This document shows positions 1 through 6,914 of a stretch of DNA of 7,307 nucleotides, piece after piece. The DNA comes from Clostridiales bacterium UBA8153. GTDB taxonomy: Bacteria > Bacillota > Sulfobacillia > UBA8153. The DNA lies in contig DMHJ01000247.1 of assembly GCA_003449495.1 (NCBI GenBank), positions 1 to 7,307 of the forward strand, read 5' to 3'. Both the position numbers and the translations under genes were made by a program. Position 1 is the stretch's first letter, and every line of letters starts with the position of its first letter. Below the pieces are notes generated by a model, which worked only from the letters and a program-made list of their open reading frames with translations, was not told the DNA's origin and ran no database searches.

Positions 1-648
1 CCCTTGCTCTACGACCGGTGCGCCATGGAACTGCTGGCCACCCAGCTCAGGCAGTTGGCCCGGGGACAAGAGCGAAAGCTCCAGGAGCTGGCCGCCCGCG
101 CCTGGCCCGGACAGGACCTCGGCACCTTGGTGTTCGTGGATGAGCCCTACCTGGTCAGTTACGGGTCGGCGTATTTCACGCTGGGCCGGGAGGAAGTGAT
201 TGCCTACATCAACTGGGTGATGGACGGGCTGCACGGCCTCAAGGGGGTCCATTGCTGCGGAAATACCGACTGGTCCATTCTCCTGGCCACTTCTGTGGAC
301 GTGCTATCCTTTGATGCCCATGCGTACGGAGACGCTCTCATGCTCTACGCCCGGGAGGTGGCCGAATTCCTCGGCCGCGGGGGATACCTGGCTTGGGGGA
401 TAGTCCCCAGCCAGGGAGATGCGGCCCGTAAAGAGACGGTTGACGCCCTGACCGGCCGCCTGCTAGAGCAAGCGGGGAAACTGGCGCGGCACGGCCTTTC
501 CCTAGAGCACGTGCTGGAACGGTCCTGGGTGACGCCTGCGTGCGGACTAGGGGGGCAGACCCAGGAAGATGCTGAGTACATTGCGGGGCTTACCTTCAGA
601 GTATCGACTGAGATCATACGGCTTACGAAAGAGGGGAGTGGCACATGA
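1..648 (+). CDS. MetE/UROD-superfamily methyltransferase, probable core-type methionine synthase (3' part)
   Basis: The reading frame is open from the first base, so the gene starts upstream; about 215 C-terminal residues are visible. Numbering codons from position 4, the sequence has LVFVDEP near residue 42, which resembles the IDEP-type strand of cobalamin-independent methionine synthase; HCCGN at 83-87, the His-x-Cys zinc motif; and TPACGLG at 177-183, where Cys180 matches the last zinc cysteine of the MetE C-terminal barrel. The Glu ligand of long MetE appears replaced by Asp104 in the SFDAH stretch. The MetE fold moves a methyl group to a zinc-bound thiol. Short 'core' members in anaerobes are thought to take methyl from a corrinoid protein and give it to homocysteine. 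The 4-nt overlap with metK supports methionine as product. The exact substrate is inferred; another UROD-family corrinoid methyltransferase is possible. It is cytoplasmic, with no membrane segment seen. Confidence 0.72.
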   Translation, partial: PLLYDRCAMELLATQLRQLARGQERKLQELAARAWPGQDLGTLVFVDEPYLVSYGSAYFTLGREEVIAYINWVMDGLHGLKGVHCCGNTDWSILLATSVDVLSFDAHAYGDALMLYAREVAEFLGRGGYLAWGIVPSQGDAARKETVDALTGRLLEQAGKLARHGLSLEHVLERSWVTPACGLGGQTQEDAEYIAGLTFRVSTEIIRLTKEGSGT

Positions 649-1847
649 AGCGGCTGTTCACGTCAGAGTCAGTGACCGAAGGACATCCCGACAAACTGGC
701 CGATCAAGTTTGCGATGCCGTGCTCGACGCCATCTTGGAGAAGGACCCGGCCGCGCGCGTGGCCTGCGAAGCCACGGTCAAGACCGGGCTGGTGCTGGTC
801 ACCGGCGAGATCTCCACCAGCTGCTATGTGGATATGCCGCGCATTGTCCGTAAAGTGGTGCGGGATATCGGGTACACCCGGGCCAAGTACGGGTTCGACG
901 GGGATACTTGTGCCGTGCTCACCGCCATTGAGGAGCAGTCCGCCGATATCGCCCTGGGCGTAGACCGGGCGCTGGAGGTGAAGACGGGAGCTATGGGAGA
1001 TGATGGGGCAGAGATGGCCGGGGCCGGGGATCAGGGCATGATGTTCGGTTACGCCTGTACTGAGACCCCGGCCTTCATGCCCGCTCCCATCTACTGGGCC
1101 CACAAACTGGCCAAGCGCCTGGCACAAGTCAGGCGGGACCGCACTCTCCCCTACTTGAGACCGGACGGCAAGACGCAGGTCACCATGGAGTACCAGGGCC
1201 ACCTTCCCGTGCGCGTGGATGCGGTAGTGGTTTCGGCCCAGCATAATCCCGATATCGCCTTGTCCCGTATCCGGGAGGAGGTGCTGGAGCACGTAATCAA
1301 GCCCGTCATTCCCGCTCCCCTCCTGGATGATGCCACCCGCTATTTCGTCAACCCCACCGGGCGGTTCGTCATCGGCGGGCCCCAGGGGGATGCCGGGTTG
1401 AGCGGGCGCAAGATCATTGTGGACACCTATGGTGGCTATGCCCGGCACGGGGGCGGGTCTTTCTCGGGGAAAGACCCCACCAAAGTAGACCGCAGTGGAG
1501 CGTATTTCGCCCGTTACGTGGCTAAGAACATCGTCGCCGCCGGCCTGGCGTCCCGTTGCGAGATCCAGGTAGCCTATATCATCGGGGTGGCCCGGCCCGT
1601 TTCCGTGCTGGTGGACACCTTCGGCACTGCCGCCATATCCGAGGAAAAGCTCGAGGAACTCATCGCCGGCCGGTTCGACTTCAGGCCTACCAGCATCATC
1701 GCGCGCTTTGGGCTCAGGCGACCGCTCTACCGGCAGGTATCCGTATACGGTCACTTCGGCCGGGACGACCTGGATCTCCCTTGGGAACGGCTGGACCAGG
1801 TCGCCGCCCTGCGGCGGGAGGTGGGTATGGCACCGGTGGCCGGGTGA
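645..1847 (+). CDS. metK: S-adenosylmethionine synthetase (methionine adenosyltransferase)
   Basis: This is a complete 400-residue protein, the usual length for bacterial MetK. The enzyme makes S-adenosylmethionine from ATP and methionine and releases phosphate and pyrophosphate. Clear family signatures are [12 protein letters not shown] at residues 6-17 (ATP and magnesium binding), the GAGDQG hexapeptide at 126-131, [13 protein letters not shown] in the middle domain, and the P-loop-like GGGSFSGKD at 269-277 followed by [10 protein letters not shown]. Most copies read GGGAFSGKD, so Ser for Ala is a mild change. The ATG at 645 overlaps the TGA of the upstream methyltransferase (ATGA), and GAGGGGAG at 631-638 is its ribosome binding site, inside the upstream gene. 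This implies coupled translation, with the upstream enzyme supplying methionine. No separate promoter is visible. A long open frame on the opposite strand is a GC-rich coding shadow. Confidence 0.97.
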   Translation: MKRLFTSESVTEGHPDKLADQVCDAVLDAILEKDPAARVACEATVKTGLVLVTGEISTSCYVDMPRIVRKVVRDIGYTRAKYGFDGDTCAVLTAIEEQSADIALGVDRALEVKTGAMGDDGAEMAGAGDQGMMFGYACTETPAFMPAPIYWAHKLAKRLAQVRRDRTLPYLRPDGKTQVTMEYQGHLPVRVDAVVVSAQHNPDIALSRIREEVLEHVIKPVIPAPLLDDATRYFVNPTGRFVIGGPQGDAGLSGRKIIVDTYGGYARHGGGSFSGKDPTKVDRSGAYFARYVAKNIVAAGLASRCEIQVAYIIGVARPVSVLVDTFGTAAISEEKLEELIAGRFDFRPTSIIARFGLRRPLYRQVSVYGHFGRDDLDLPWERLDQVAALRREVGMAPVAG

Positions 1848-1895
1848 AGCTGGAGGGCATATACTGGGGTAGTCATGGTTTCAAGGGGAGGGGCC

Positions 1896-2430
1896 ATGGA
1901 GCCCTGGATGTACGCCCTGGTCGAATTCTTGGCCCTCTACGGCGCGGGGACCCCGGTAGCAGCCCTGCAATGGAAGGGCCCGCAGCCTGGCGGGCCCCCG
2001 GGGTGACCCCCGGTCTGGTTAGCCTGCTCCTGGTGACCAAAGACCGGGAGCAAATCATTGAGAGCCTAGGGCACGACATCGTGGCGCTCATGTCGGCCTG
2101 GGCGACCGGGAACTGGAGTTTGAGAGCATCGCCGCGGAGGATGGCTCCCGGGCCGACACCGTGCTCATACTGGAACGCCTGGCCAGGAAGAACCGGGCCT
2201 TGCGGGTCTTGCCCGTGGAACCCGGCCAATCCGCCGTCCAGGTGGGGCTGGTGTTGTGCAGGAGCCGGGCGGTACTCCACTACGAGGCCGTGGGTAAGGC
2301 CGATCCCCAGTCGCTCATCGACACGCTCCAGCGGTTACTGGGCGGGGAAGTCGTCCCGGCGGCCGGCCGCTGGGAGGCAGCCCGGTGCGGCTGCAAGCTG
2401 AGACAGCCGGCGGTACCTACTTTGGGCTAA
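1896..2430 (+). pseudogene. Frameshifted small membrane-anchored glycosyltransferase-2-like protein
   Basis: A strong ribosome binding site, AGGGGAGGGG at about 1884-1893, precedes the ATG at 1896. The protein opens with MEPWMYALVEFLALYGAG, a likely membrane anchor, then hits TGA at 2004-2006 after 36 codons. A frame one base back continues with LVSLLLVTKDREQIIESL (about 2020-2073), which resembles the first beta-strand and helix of GT-A glycosyltransferases. Near 2080-2105 the likely reading moves one base back again, to ELEFESIAAEDGS (about 2113-2148), matching the usual 'E..VVDDGS' motif, followed by ILERLARKN and SAVQVGLVLCRSRAV, and it stops at TAA 2428-2430. The conceptual product is about 178 residues, too short for a full GT2 enzyme and without a DxD. 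Short proteins of this kind occur near metK/flagellar genes in clostridia, from memory. Two one-base losses fit either a pseudogene or sequence error. No other gene fits the 669 nt between metK and the GGDEF gene. Confidence 0.62.
1998..2013 (+). repeat. GC hairpin at the first frame break of the glycosyltransferase-like gene
   Basis: CCGGGG at 1998-2003 and CCCCGG at 2008-2013 form a perfect 6-bp GC stem around a TGAC loop. The loop contains the TGA that ends the first reading frame. Flanking runs of C and G make this a likely site for a dropped base during sequencing or replication. Confidence 0.6.
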
Positions 2431-2455
2431 CAGCCTGACCTGTTTTTAACGATAG
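2428..2455 (+). promoter_or_regulatory. Possible weak sigma-28 (SigD)-type promoter before the GGDEF gene
   Basis: TAACAGCC at 2428-2435 and AACGATAG at 2448-2455 are 12 nt apart, the same geometry as the better promoter before flgM. The -10 matches the GCCGATAA consensus at the central CGATA, and the -35 matches TAAA at three of four core bases. The -35 overlaps the stop codon of the upstream broken gene. The call rests mainly on resemblance to the flgM promoter. The rest of the 86-nt gap (2431-2516) shows an AT-rich stretch at 2471-2490 but no convincing sigma-A promoter. Confidence 0.3.
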
Positions 2456-2516
2456 ACCGATTAGCTGGTCCCTCTCTTTATACCTTTTAACCATCTTGAG
2501 CCGGGAGCGAGTGTCC

Positions 2517-4205
2517 ATGGGCAAAATGGCCGTGGCAGACCAGTACAAGCTGGGGGTCGGAGTAGCCGGAGTGGTGCTGCTCCTGCTGGTCACGCCAGGA
2601 CGGGTCGTCTTGGCCTGGCATTCGGCTGCGTTCTTTCTACTCATTGCCGGCATTGCCGAGTTCGTCTTCATTCCCCTACCGTCTGGCGTCCGCATTACCG
2701 TGGGCTTTGCCGTGACGCTGCCGGGTTTTCTCCTGTACGGTCCCGTGGTGGCGGCTTGGGTTACTGCCATCGGCATCTTCGTTGCGGGAACGGTCGAGCG
2801 CCGCCCCTTGGGCATCAACCTGTTCAACGCCGGCCAGTACGCCCTGGCGGCCCTGGGCGCCGGGTGGGCTTTCATGCAGGCTTCCGGCCATGCCAGACTC
2901 TGGTCGGTCTCCCAGCTGGTATCCGCCCGGCTGGGTTACGTTGTGGTCTATGCGGCAACCTTCTTTGTCATCAACCACCTGTTGGTCAATGCCTATGCGG
3001 CTTTGCGCCGAGGGTTCAGTGCGGCCAACCTTTTGGAGAACATGAAGTGGGATGGGTACAACTACCTTCTGAGCGTCCCCTTCGGCCTGCTCCTCACCTT
3101 CTTCTACGTGAATCTCGGCTGGTTGGGAGCGAGCGTGGTCTTTGTTCCGGTGCTGACAACGGCGTACATCCTGCGTCTCCAGCTCTCCCTCACCGCCGCC
3201 CACCGGGAGTTGACGGTGCTGCAGGAGGCCGTCAGGCAAATCAACTCGGCGCTGGATTTGGACCGGGTGTTTGAGCTTACCTCCGCCCCTCTGAAGGAGC
3301 TGGTGGGCAGCCAAAGTTGCGTCCTGTACCTTTGGGAACCCTACTGCGGCCAGCTCACCCGCAAGCTGGTGGACCCTCCCGGCCTGGCCGGGGCGTTGCC
3401 CGAGGTGGTGGAGACGGTGGGGGGAGTCCTGGGGCGGCTGGTGCGGGACCGGCAACCGGCCATCTTGGCGGCGCCTGATCCCGGTTGGGCACCGGAGGCC
3501 ACCGGCATGCAGTCATGGATGGCGGTGCCCCTGCCGGTGGAGGACCGCCTGGTGGGCCTCATGGTGGCGGGTAGCCCGGCGGCGGGCGCTTTCAGCGAGA
3601 ACAACTTGCGCGTGTTCAACACCCTCGCCAACCACGCCGCCGTGGCCATGGAGAACGCTTTGCTCTACCGCAAGACGGAGCTGATGGCCATCACCGACCC
3701 GCTTACCGAGCTTTTCAACTACCGCTACCTGTACCTTAGGCTGGGAGAGGAGATCCGGAAGGCCCGCCAGACCGGCGGCGGATTCGCCCTCATCTACCTG
3801 GATCTCAATGACTTTAGCCGCTACAACAGCCTCTACGGTCATCTGGCCGGCGACTTTTTGCTCTCCCAGTTCTCCGAGTTTCTGCGCCGGTACATCCGGT
3901 CTTCCGACATCCCCGCCCGCTACGCCGGCGATGAGTTCCTCATCATCCTGCCGGGCGCCGGGCGGCAGGAGGTCGAGCAGGTGGCCACCCGGCTGCTTCA
4001 AGCTTTGGACACCAGCGAGTTTGCCGTGGGCAGCACTGGGGTATTCGTCACTTTGAGCATGGCAGCCGGGACCGCTTGCTTCCCGGAAGACGGGGCTACC
4101 GAGAGCGACCTCATCCACGCTGCCGACCAAAAGATGTACGGTCATAAGGCCCGTTCCCGCCGGGCGCTGTCCAATGGACACCCGGCCGAAGCCCGGGTGG
4201 GCTAA
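2517..4205 (+). CDS. Membrane-bound GAF-GGDEF diguanylate cyclase
   Basis: The protein has 562 residues if read from ATG 2517, which has GGGAGCGA at 2504-2511 as a weak ribosome binding site. A TTG at 2496 would add seven residues but has no such site. Residues about 8-225 hold roughly six hydrophobic segments, an integral-membrane sensor region of unrecognised family. A short helical linker (AHRELTVLQEAV, about 228-240) leads to a GAF-like domain at about 240-380, then a GGDEF domain at about 385-548 that begins ITDPLTELFN. GGDEF domains join two GTP into cyclic di-GMP. The signature is AGDEF (470-474), a variant known to be compatible with activity. The metal and guanine-binding positions Asp429, Asn437 and Asp446 are kept, although the usual FK is FS. 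RSSD at 461-464, five residues before AGDEF, is a typical RxxD product-inhibition site. No EAL domain is present. Its place before the flagellar genes suggests a role in switching motility; the signal it senses is unknown. Confidence 0.9.
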   Translation: MGKMAVADQYKLGVGVAGVVLLLLVTPGRVVLAWHSAAFFLLIAGIAEFVFIPLPSGVRITVGFAVTLPGFLLYGPVVAAWVTAIGIFVAGTVERRPLGINLFNAGQYALAALGAGWAFMQASGHARLWSVSQLVSARLGYVVVYAATFFVINHLLVNAYAALRRGFSAANLLENMKWDGYNYLLSVPFGLLLTFFYVNLGWLGASVVFVPVLTTAYILRLQLSLTAAHRELTVLQEAVRQINSALDLDRVFELTSAPLKELVGSQSCVLYLWEPYCGQLTRKLVDPPGLAGALPEVVETVGGVLGRLVRDRQPAILAAPDPGWAPEATGMQSWMAVPLPVEDRLVGLMVAGSPAAGAFSENNLRVFNTLANHAAVAMENALLYRKTELMAITDPLTELFNYRYLYLRLGEEIRKARQTGGGFALIYLDLNDFSRYNSLYGHLAGDFLLSQFSEFLRRYIRSSDIPARYAGDEFLIILPGAGRQEVEQVATRLLQALDTSEFAVGSTGVFVTLSMAAGTACFPEDGATESDLIHAADQKMYGHKARSRRALSNGHPAEARVG

Positions 4206-4240
4206 CCGGCGTCCAGCCGGGCGGTGCCAAGCACGCTGCC
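4206..4240 (+). other. Two adjacent GC hairpins between the GGDEF gene and yvyF
   Basis: Directly after the TAA, CCGGC (4206-4210) and GCCGG (4216-4220) form a perfect 5-bp stem. GGCGGTG (4220-4226) and CGCTGCC (4234-4240) form a 7-bp stem with two G-T pairs. They share one base, so both may not form fully together. There is no T-run, so this is not a standard terminator. It may stabilise an mRNA end or weaken read-through, or arise by chance in GC-rich DNA. The yvyF ribosome binding site follows at once. Confidence 0.3.
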
Positions 4241-4257
4241 GTGAGAGGTGTTGAGCT

Positions 4258-4623
4258 ATGCTGCGCAACTGCCATAAGTGCTACCAGGTGTTCTCTACTC
4301 CCGGAGGAGAAGTGTGCCCATCCTGCCAACAGAAAGCCCGGGACGATTTCGAGCTGGTGCGTGCCTATCTGCAGGGGCAACCCGCCGCCGGCATAGAAGA
4401 GCTGCACCGCGAGACCGGCGTGCCCACCGAAGACATCCTTGAGTTTATCCGCCAGGGCCGCCTGAAGTCCCAGTCCGTGCAGGTGCATTGCCAGATCTGC
4501 CGGGCGCCGATACCGGCCGGGCTGGCTTGCGATGAATGCCGCAAGCGGCTGAGACGGGTACCTGCCGGGGAGCGCGTGTACAGTATGGAACCAAGTACAG
4601 GCGAAAAACCGAGAAAACTTTAG
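4258..4623 (+). CDS. yvyF: YvyF-type flagellar operon protein with two Cys4 zinc-ribbon-like clusters
   Basis: This is a 121-residue protein matching the Firmicute YvyF family of flagellar operon proteins, normally found just before flgM. It has four CxxC pairs: C5/C8 with C20/C23 at the N-terminus, and C78/C81 with C91/C94 near the C-terminus. Two separate zinc-binding sites are therefore likely. Between them, AGIEELHRETGVPTEDILEF (about residues 40-59) followed by IRQGRL resembles a MerR-like helix-turn-helix, suggesting nucleic acid or protein binding. The family's precise role is not settled, though its position ties it to late flagellar gene control. The ATG at 4258 has GAGAGGTG at 4242-4249 as ribosome binding site. 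It is separated from the GGDEF gene by 52 nt and from flgM by 125 nt. No membrane segment or signal peptide is seen. Confidence 0.85.
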   Translation: MLRNCHKCYQVFSTPGGEVCPSCQQKARDDFELVRAYLQGQPAAGIEELHRETGVPTEDILEFIRQGRLKSQSVQVHCQICRAPIPAGLACDECRKRLRRVPAGERVYSMEPSTGEKPRKL

Positions 4624-4673
4624 GTAGGCCGAGCTAGTACCGCGCCACCTGCAGAAACGGTCGCCTGTCGAGG

Positions 4674-4701
4674 TAAAGTATTGGCCAAGCTTTAACGATG
4701 A
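4674..4701 (+). promoter_or_regulatory. Sigma-28 (SigD/FliA)-type promoter for flgM-flgN-flgK-flgL
   Basis: TAAAGTAT at 4674-4681 matches 7 of 8 positions of the enterobacterial sigma-28 -35 (TAAAGTTT) and contains the TAAA core used in Firmicutes. AACGATGA at 4694-4701 matches 5 of 8 positions of the -10 (GCCGATAA). The 12-nt gap is within one base of the usual 11. It lies 48 nt before flgM, where a late-class promoter is expected. FlgM binds sigma-28, so this would give negative feedback. The rest of the 125-nt gap (4624-4673) shows no terminator or other motif. Confidence 0.62.
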
Positions 4702-4707
4702 TCCGTA

Positions 4708-4719
4708 CGGTGGCCACCG
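4708..4719 (+). repeat. Perfect 12-bp palindrome at the expected flgM transcription start
   Basis: CGGTGGCCACCG is its own reverse complement. It starts seven bases after the proposed -10, so it covers the probable +1 and earliest transcribed bases. It could be an operator for a dimeric regulator. A GC-rich palindrome of this size can also occur by chance. Confidence 0.4.
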
Positions 4720-4732
4720 GCCCCAACTCCAG

Positions 4733-4739
4733 AAGGAGG
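4733..4739 (+). promoter_or_regulatory. Consensus ribosome binding site of flgM
   Basis: AAGGAGG at 4733-4739 is a full Shine-Dalgarno core, 9 nt before the ATG at 4749. It is the strongest such site in the window and fixes the flgM start. Confidence 0.85.
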
Positions 4740-4748
4740 ACGTGACCC

Positions 4749-5045
4749 ATGATCATCTCGCGCAGCCAGATCGGCCAGACCGTGCAAGCTTACTCCGACC
4801 AGCTGCGGGGCCGTACTTCGTCCGCTGCGCCGCTTCGCCGCAAGGCCGGCCATGACCAGGTGGCGCTCTCTCCGGAAGCCTCCCGGCTGGCCGAGGCCCG
4901 TCGCCTGCTCAAGAGCATTCCCGACGTCAGGGCCGAACGGGTAAGCGAGCTCACCCAGGCCATCTCCCGGGGCGAGTACCGGGTAAGCGGTCACGACATC
5001 GCCGAGAAGATGTGCGGGCGCCTGCTGGTAGACCGCATCAAATGA
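4749..5045 (+). CDS. flgM: Anti-sigma-28 factor FlgM
   Basis: This is a 98-residue protein of typical FlgM length. The N-terminal half (about 1-35) is polar and probably disordered, as in known FlgM. The conserved sigma-28-binding half runs from DQVALSPEASRLAEA (about 36-50) through SIPDVRAERVSELTQAI to the end motif IAEKMCGRLLVDRI. The PDVR...V..L..AI..G.Y.V...IA.KM...L pattern is diagnostic of the family. FlgM holds sigma-28 (SigD) inactive until the hook is complete; it is then exported in Gram-negatives, while in Firmicutes release may differ. The gene opens the flgM-flgN-flgK-flgL run, only 16 nt before flgN, and lies just behind a sigma-28-type promoter, consistent with autoregulation. 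Cysteine in EKMCG, where hydrophobic residues are common, is a minor oddity. Confidence 0.93.
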   Translation: MIISRSQIGQTVQAYSDQLRGRTSSAAPLRRKAGHDQVALSPEASRLAEARRLLKSIPDVRAERVSELTQAISRGEYRVSGHDIAEKMCGRLLVDRIK

Positions 5046-5061
5046 GCCGGGAGGGACCGCC

Positions 5062-5499
5062 ATGACCAGCGTGTGGGATGAGCTCGCCGGGATATTGGAG
5101 GAACAGCTGTCGGTACAGCATGCTCTGCTGGAGCTGGGCGCCAGGAAGGCCGAACTGGTGGCCGGTGCGCAGGTTCGCGACCTGGAACTGCTACTGTACA
5201 CGGAAGAGGCCCTACTGGCCCAGTCGCAGCGCCTGGAGGATGCCCGCCTGCAGCTGCAAGAAGGTCTAGACGTGGGTGATGACCGGTCGACACTGCGCCG
5301 CTTGGCCGCCCAAGCCTCGCCGCCGGCGCGCGACCGCCTGGAGATACTGGCTCGAGAATTGGGCCTGGCCGTCGCCCGGTTGAGCGACCAAACTCGGGCG
5401 AACCGGGAGCTCCTGCAACAGGCTCTCGCCATCGTCAACTACCAGCTCTCACTGCTGAGCGGATCCGGCTGGAGGCCCCAATTGGACTGCAGAACCTAA
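5062..5499 (+). CDS. flgN: Flagellar export chaperone FlgN
   Basis: This is a 145-residue, almost wholly helical protein with no hydrophobic membrane stretch, the length and build expected of FlgN. The N-terminal helix (VWDELAGILEEQLSVQHALL) and the Leu/Glu/Arg-rich stretches fit a coiled-coil bundle. The C-terminal NRELLQQALAIVNYQLSLL (about 114-132) matches the conserved 'N..L..Q.L..I.Y.L.LL' segment of the family that binds its partners. FlgN keeps FlgK and FlgL unfolded in the cytoplasm and delivers them to the flagellar export gate; both partners are the next two genes. GGGAGGG at 5047-5053 is the ribosome binding site for ATG 5062. The low-complexity helical sequence makes homology weaker than for neighbours, but gene order supports the call strongly. 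This gene is called yvyG in Bacillus. Confidence 0.88.
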   Translation: MTSVWDELAGILEEQLSVQHALLELGARKAELVAGAQVRDLELLLYTEEALLAQSQRLEDARLQLQEGLDVGDDRSTLRRLAAQASPPARDRLEILARELGLAVARLSDQTRANRELLQQALAIVNYQLSLLSGSGWRPQLDCRT

Positions 5500-5515
5500 A
5501 GGCGGTGCTGACATC

Positions 5516-6901
5516 GTGGCCGGCCCTTCCCTGCTCCTGGAGACGGCCAGGCGTTCCCTGTCCGTCCACCAGCGGGCCCTCAACACCGTAGCCCACAATA
5601 TGGCCAACGCCAGCACCCCGGGCTTTTCCCGCCAGGAAGCGGTGATGGTGGCGTCTGAGTCCATCCCGGCCGGGGTGGGGGTGATGGTAGGCACGGGCGT
5701 GAGGTTGGTGGAGATTCGCCGTCACTCCGACGGGTTTCTCGACGCCCAGCTGCGGGCCCACCAGGCGCAGCTGGCCTACAACCTGAGTATGCAGGAGACA
5801 CTCCGGCAGGTAGAGATGTTCCTGGGCGAACCGTCCGACGCCGGCATCATGGCGGCGCTGGACCGCTTCTGGGTGGCAGTGAACGACCTAGCCCAGCATC
5901 CCGAGAGCATGGCGGCGCGCGCCCTGGTGCGGGAGAGCGCCAAGACGGTGTCCGCCGTCTTCAACCGTGCTGCCCACGACCTTCGCGCGTTGCGGCTGGA
6001 CATAGAAGAGCGGGCGCGGGCGCACATTGCCGAGGTCAATGCCATGGTCCAAGATGTCGCGAAGATAAATGAAGACATCATCGCGGCCCGGGCCCGCGGC
6101 CACACCACCAACGACCTGGAAGACAAGCGCGATCTTTGGGCCGACCGGATCGTGGAGAAAACGGGTGCCCGGGTCGCCATCCTGGGCGACGGGAGCATGC
6201 GGATCTCCCTCCAGGGGATCGCCGTGGTGGATACCGGTCACCATTACCCGCTCTCGTTGGCCCGGGATACTGCGGGTAGCTTGAGGCTGACCCGGGCAAC
6301 GGTAGAGGTCGGGCTGGCGCCGGGGGGAGCCGTGGGTGGGCTGCTTCGGGCCCATGAAGAGCTGGCGGGAAGAACCCTGGCCGCCCTGGATACGCTGGCC
6401 GCCGCCATGGTGGCGGGCTTCAACACGGTGCATGCGTCCGGCTTCGGGTTGGACGGAACCACAGGCGTCGCCTTTTTCACTATCACTGATGGCGCCATCT
6501 CCATGGCGGTGAACGGTGCCCTCCAGGGGGATGCCGGCCTGAGGGCCATAGCTGCCGGAGATACCCCGGCCAGGGGCGACGGCAACAACGCCCGGGACTT
6601 GGCCGCCCTGAAGCGGGACTTGGCGGTGGGCGGGTTTTCCGGCTGGGATGAGTATTGGCGGGAAATGGTGGGCCGGGTCGGCGTAGTCGGCGCCGAAGTG
6701 GAGCGTTCATCCACGGTAGGCCGGCTACTGGTCAAAGAGTTGGAGAACCGCCGGGACATGGTGCGCGGGGTTTCCCTGGATGAGGAGGTAACCAACCTCA
6801 TCCGTTTCCAGCATGCGTACGCCGCCGCGGCCCGCTTGGCCACGGTCGCCGACGAGATGCTGGATGTGATCGTGAACCGCCTGGGCCTGGTGGGTAGGTA
6901 A
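5516..6901 (+). CDS. flgK: Flagellar hook-associated protein 1 (FlgK)
   Basis: This is a 461-residue protein starting at GTG 5516. AAAGGCGG at 5498-5505, which overlaps the flgN stop, is the ribosome binding site; no better start lies upstream. The N-terminus shows the rod/hook/FlgK pattern: LETARRSLSVHQRALNTVAHN then MANASTPGFSRQEAVM (about 29-44). The C-terminus VSLDEEVTNLIRFQHAYAA...ADEMLDVIVNRLG is the partner D0 helix that packs against it. The middle (about 60-400) carries the variable surface domains; 461 residues is on the short side, so the outer domain is probably reduced. FlgK is the first junction ring between hook and filament and is secreted by the flagellar type III system, so there is no Sec signal peptide. 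It is 16 nt after flgN and 13 nt before flgL, clearly in one operon. Confidence 0.95.
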   Translation: MAGPSLLLETARRSLSVHQRALNTVAHNMANASTPGFSRQEAVMVASESIPAGVGVMVGTGVRLVEIRRHSDGFLDAQLRAHQAQLAYNLSMQETLRQVEMFLGEPSDAGIMAALDRFWVAVNDLAQHPESMAARALVRESAKTVSAVFNRAAHDLRALRLDIEERARAHIAEVNAMVQDVAKINEDIIAARARGHTTNDLEDKRDLWADRIVEKTGARVAILGDGSMRISLQGIAVVDTGHHYPLSLARDTAGSLRLTRATVEVGLAPGGAVGGLLRAHEELAGRTLAALDTLAAAMVAGFNTVHASGFGLDGTTGVAFFTITDGAISMAVNGALQGDAGLRAIAAGDTPARGDGNNARDLAALKRDLAVGGFSGWDEYWREMVGRVGVVGAEVERSSTVGRLLVKELENRRDMVRGVSLDEEVTNLIRFQHAYAAAARLATVADEMLDVIVNRLGLVGR

Positions 6902-6914
6902 AGGGGGAAGCGCC

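Noticed and set aside
669..1754. 361-codon open frame on the minus strand opposite metK
   Set aside because: It lies wholly antisense to a highly conserved metK, has no recognisable domain, and long antisense frames are expected in GC-rich coding DNA.
1556..2401. 281-codon + strand frame running from inside metK into the next gene
   Set aside because: Its first third is an out-of-frame reading of metK and its end is an out-of-frame reading of the GT-like gene. Only about 2010-2100 looks like real protein and it is used in the pseudogene call.
2161..2430. 89-codon frame as an independent small gene
   Set aside because: There is no ribosome binding site before 2161, and the coding-like sequence (EFESIAAEDGS) continues upstream of that ATG equivalent, so it is the 3' part of the frameshifted gene.
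2429..2447. Possible terminator: AACAG/CTGTT stem followed by a T-run
   Set aside because: The stem is only 5 bp with three A-T pairs and the T-run is short and partly inside the stem, too weak to call.
2496..2516. TTG at 2496 as the start of the GGDEF gene
   Set aside because: It has no Shine-Dalgarno sequence before it, whereas ATG 2517 has GGGAGCGA at a suitable distance.
5516..6901. Several minus-strand open frames of 70-200 codons across flgK (for example 6244-6843 and 5888-6433)
   Set aside because: They are mutually overlapping, lie antisense to flgK, and have the Arg/Pro/Ser-rich composition of GC shadows with no domains.
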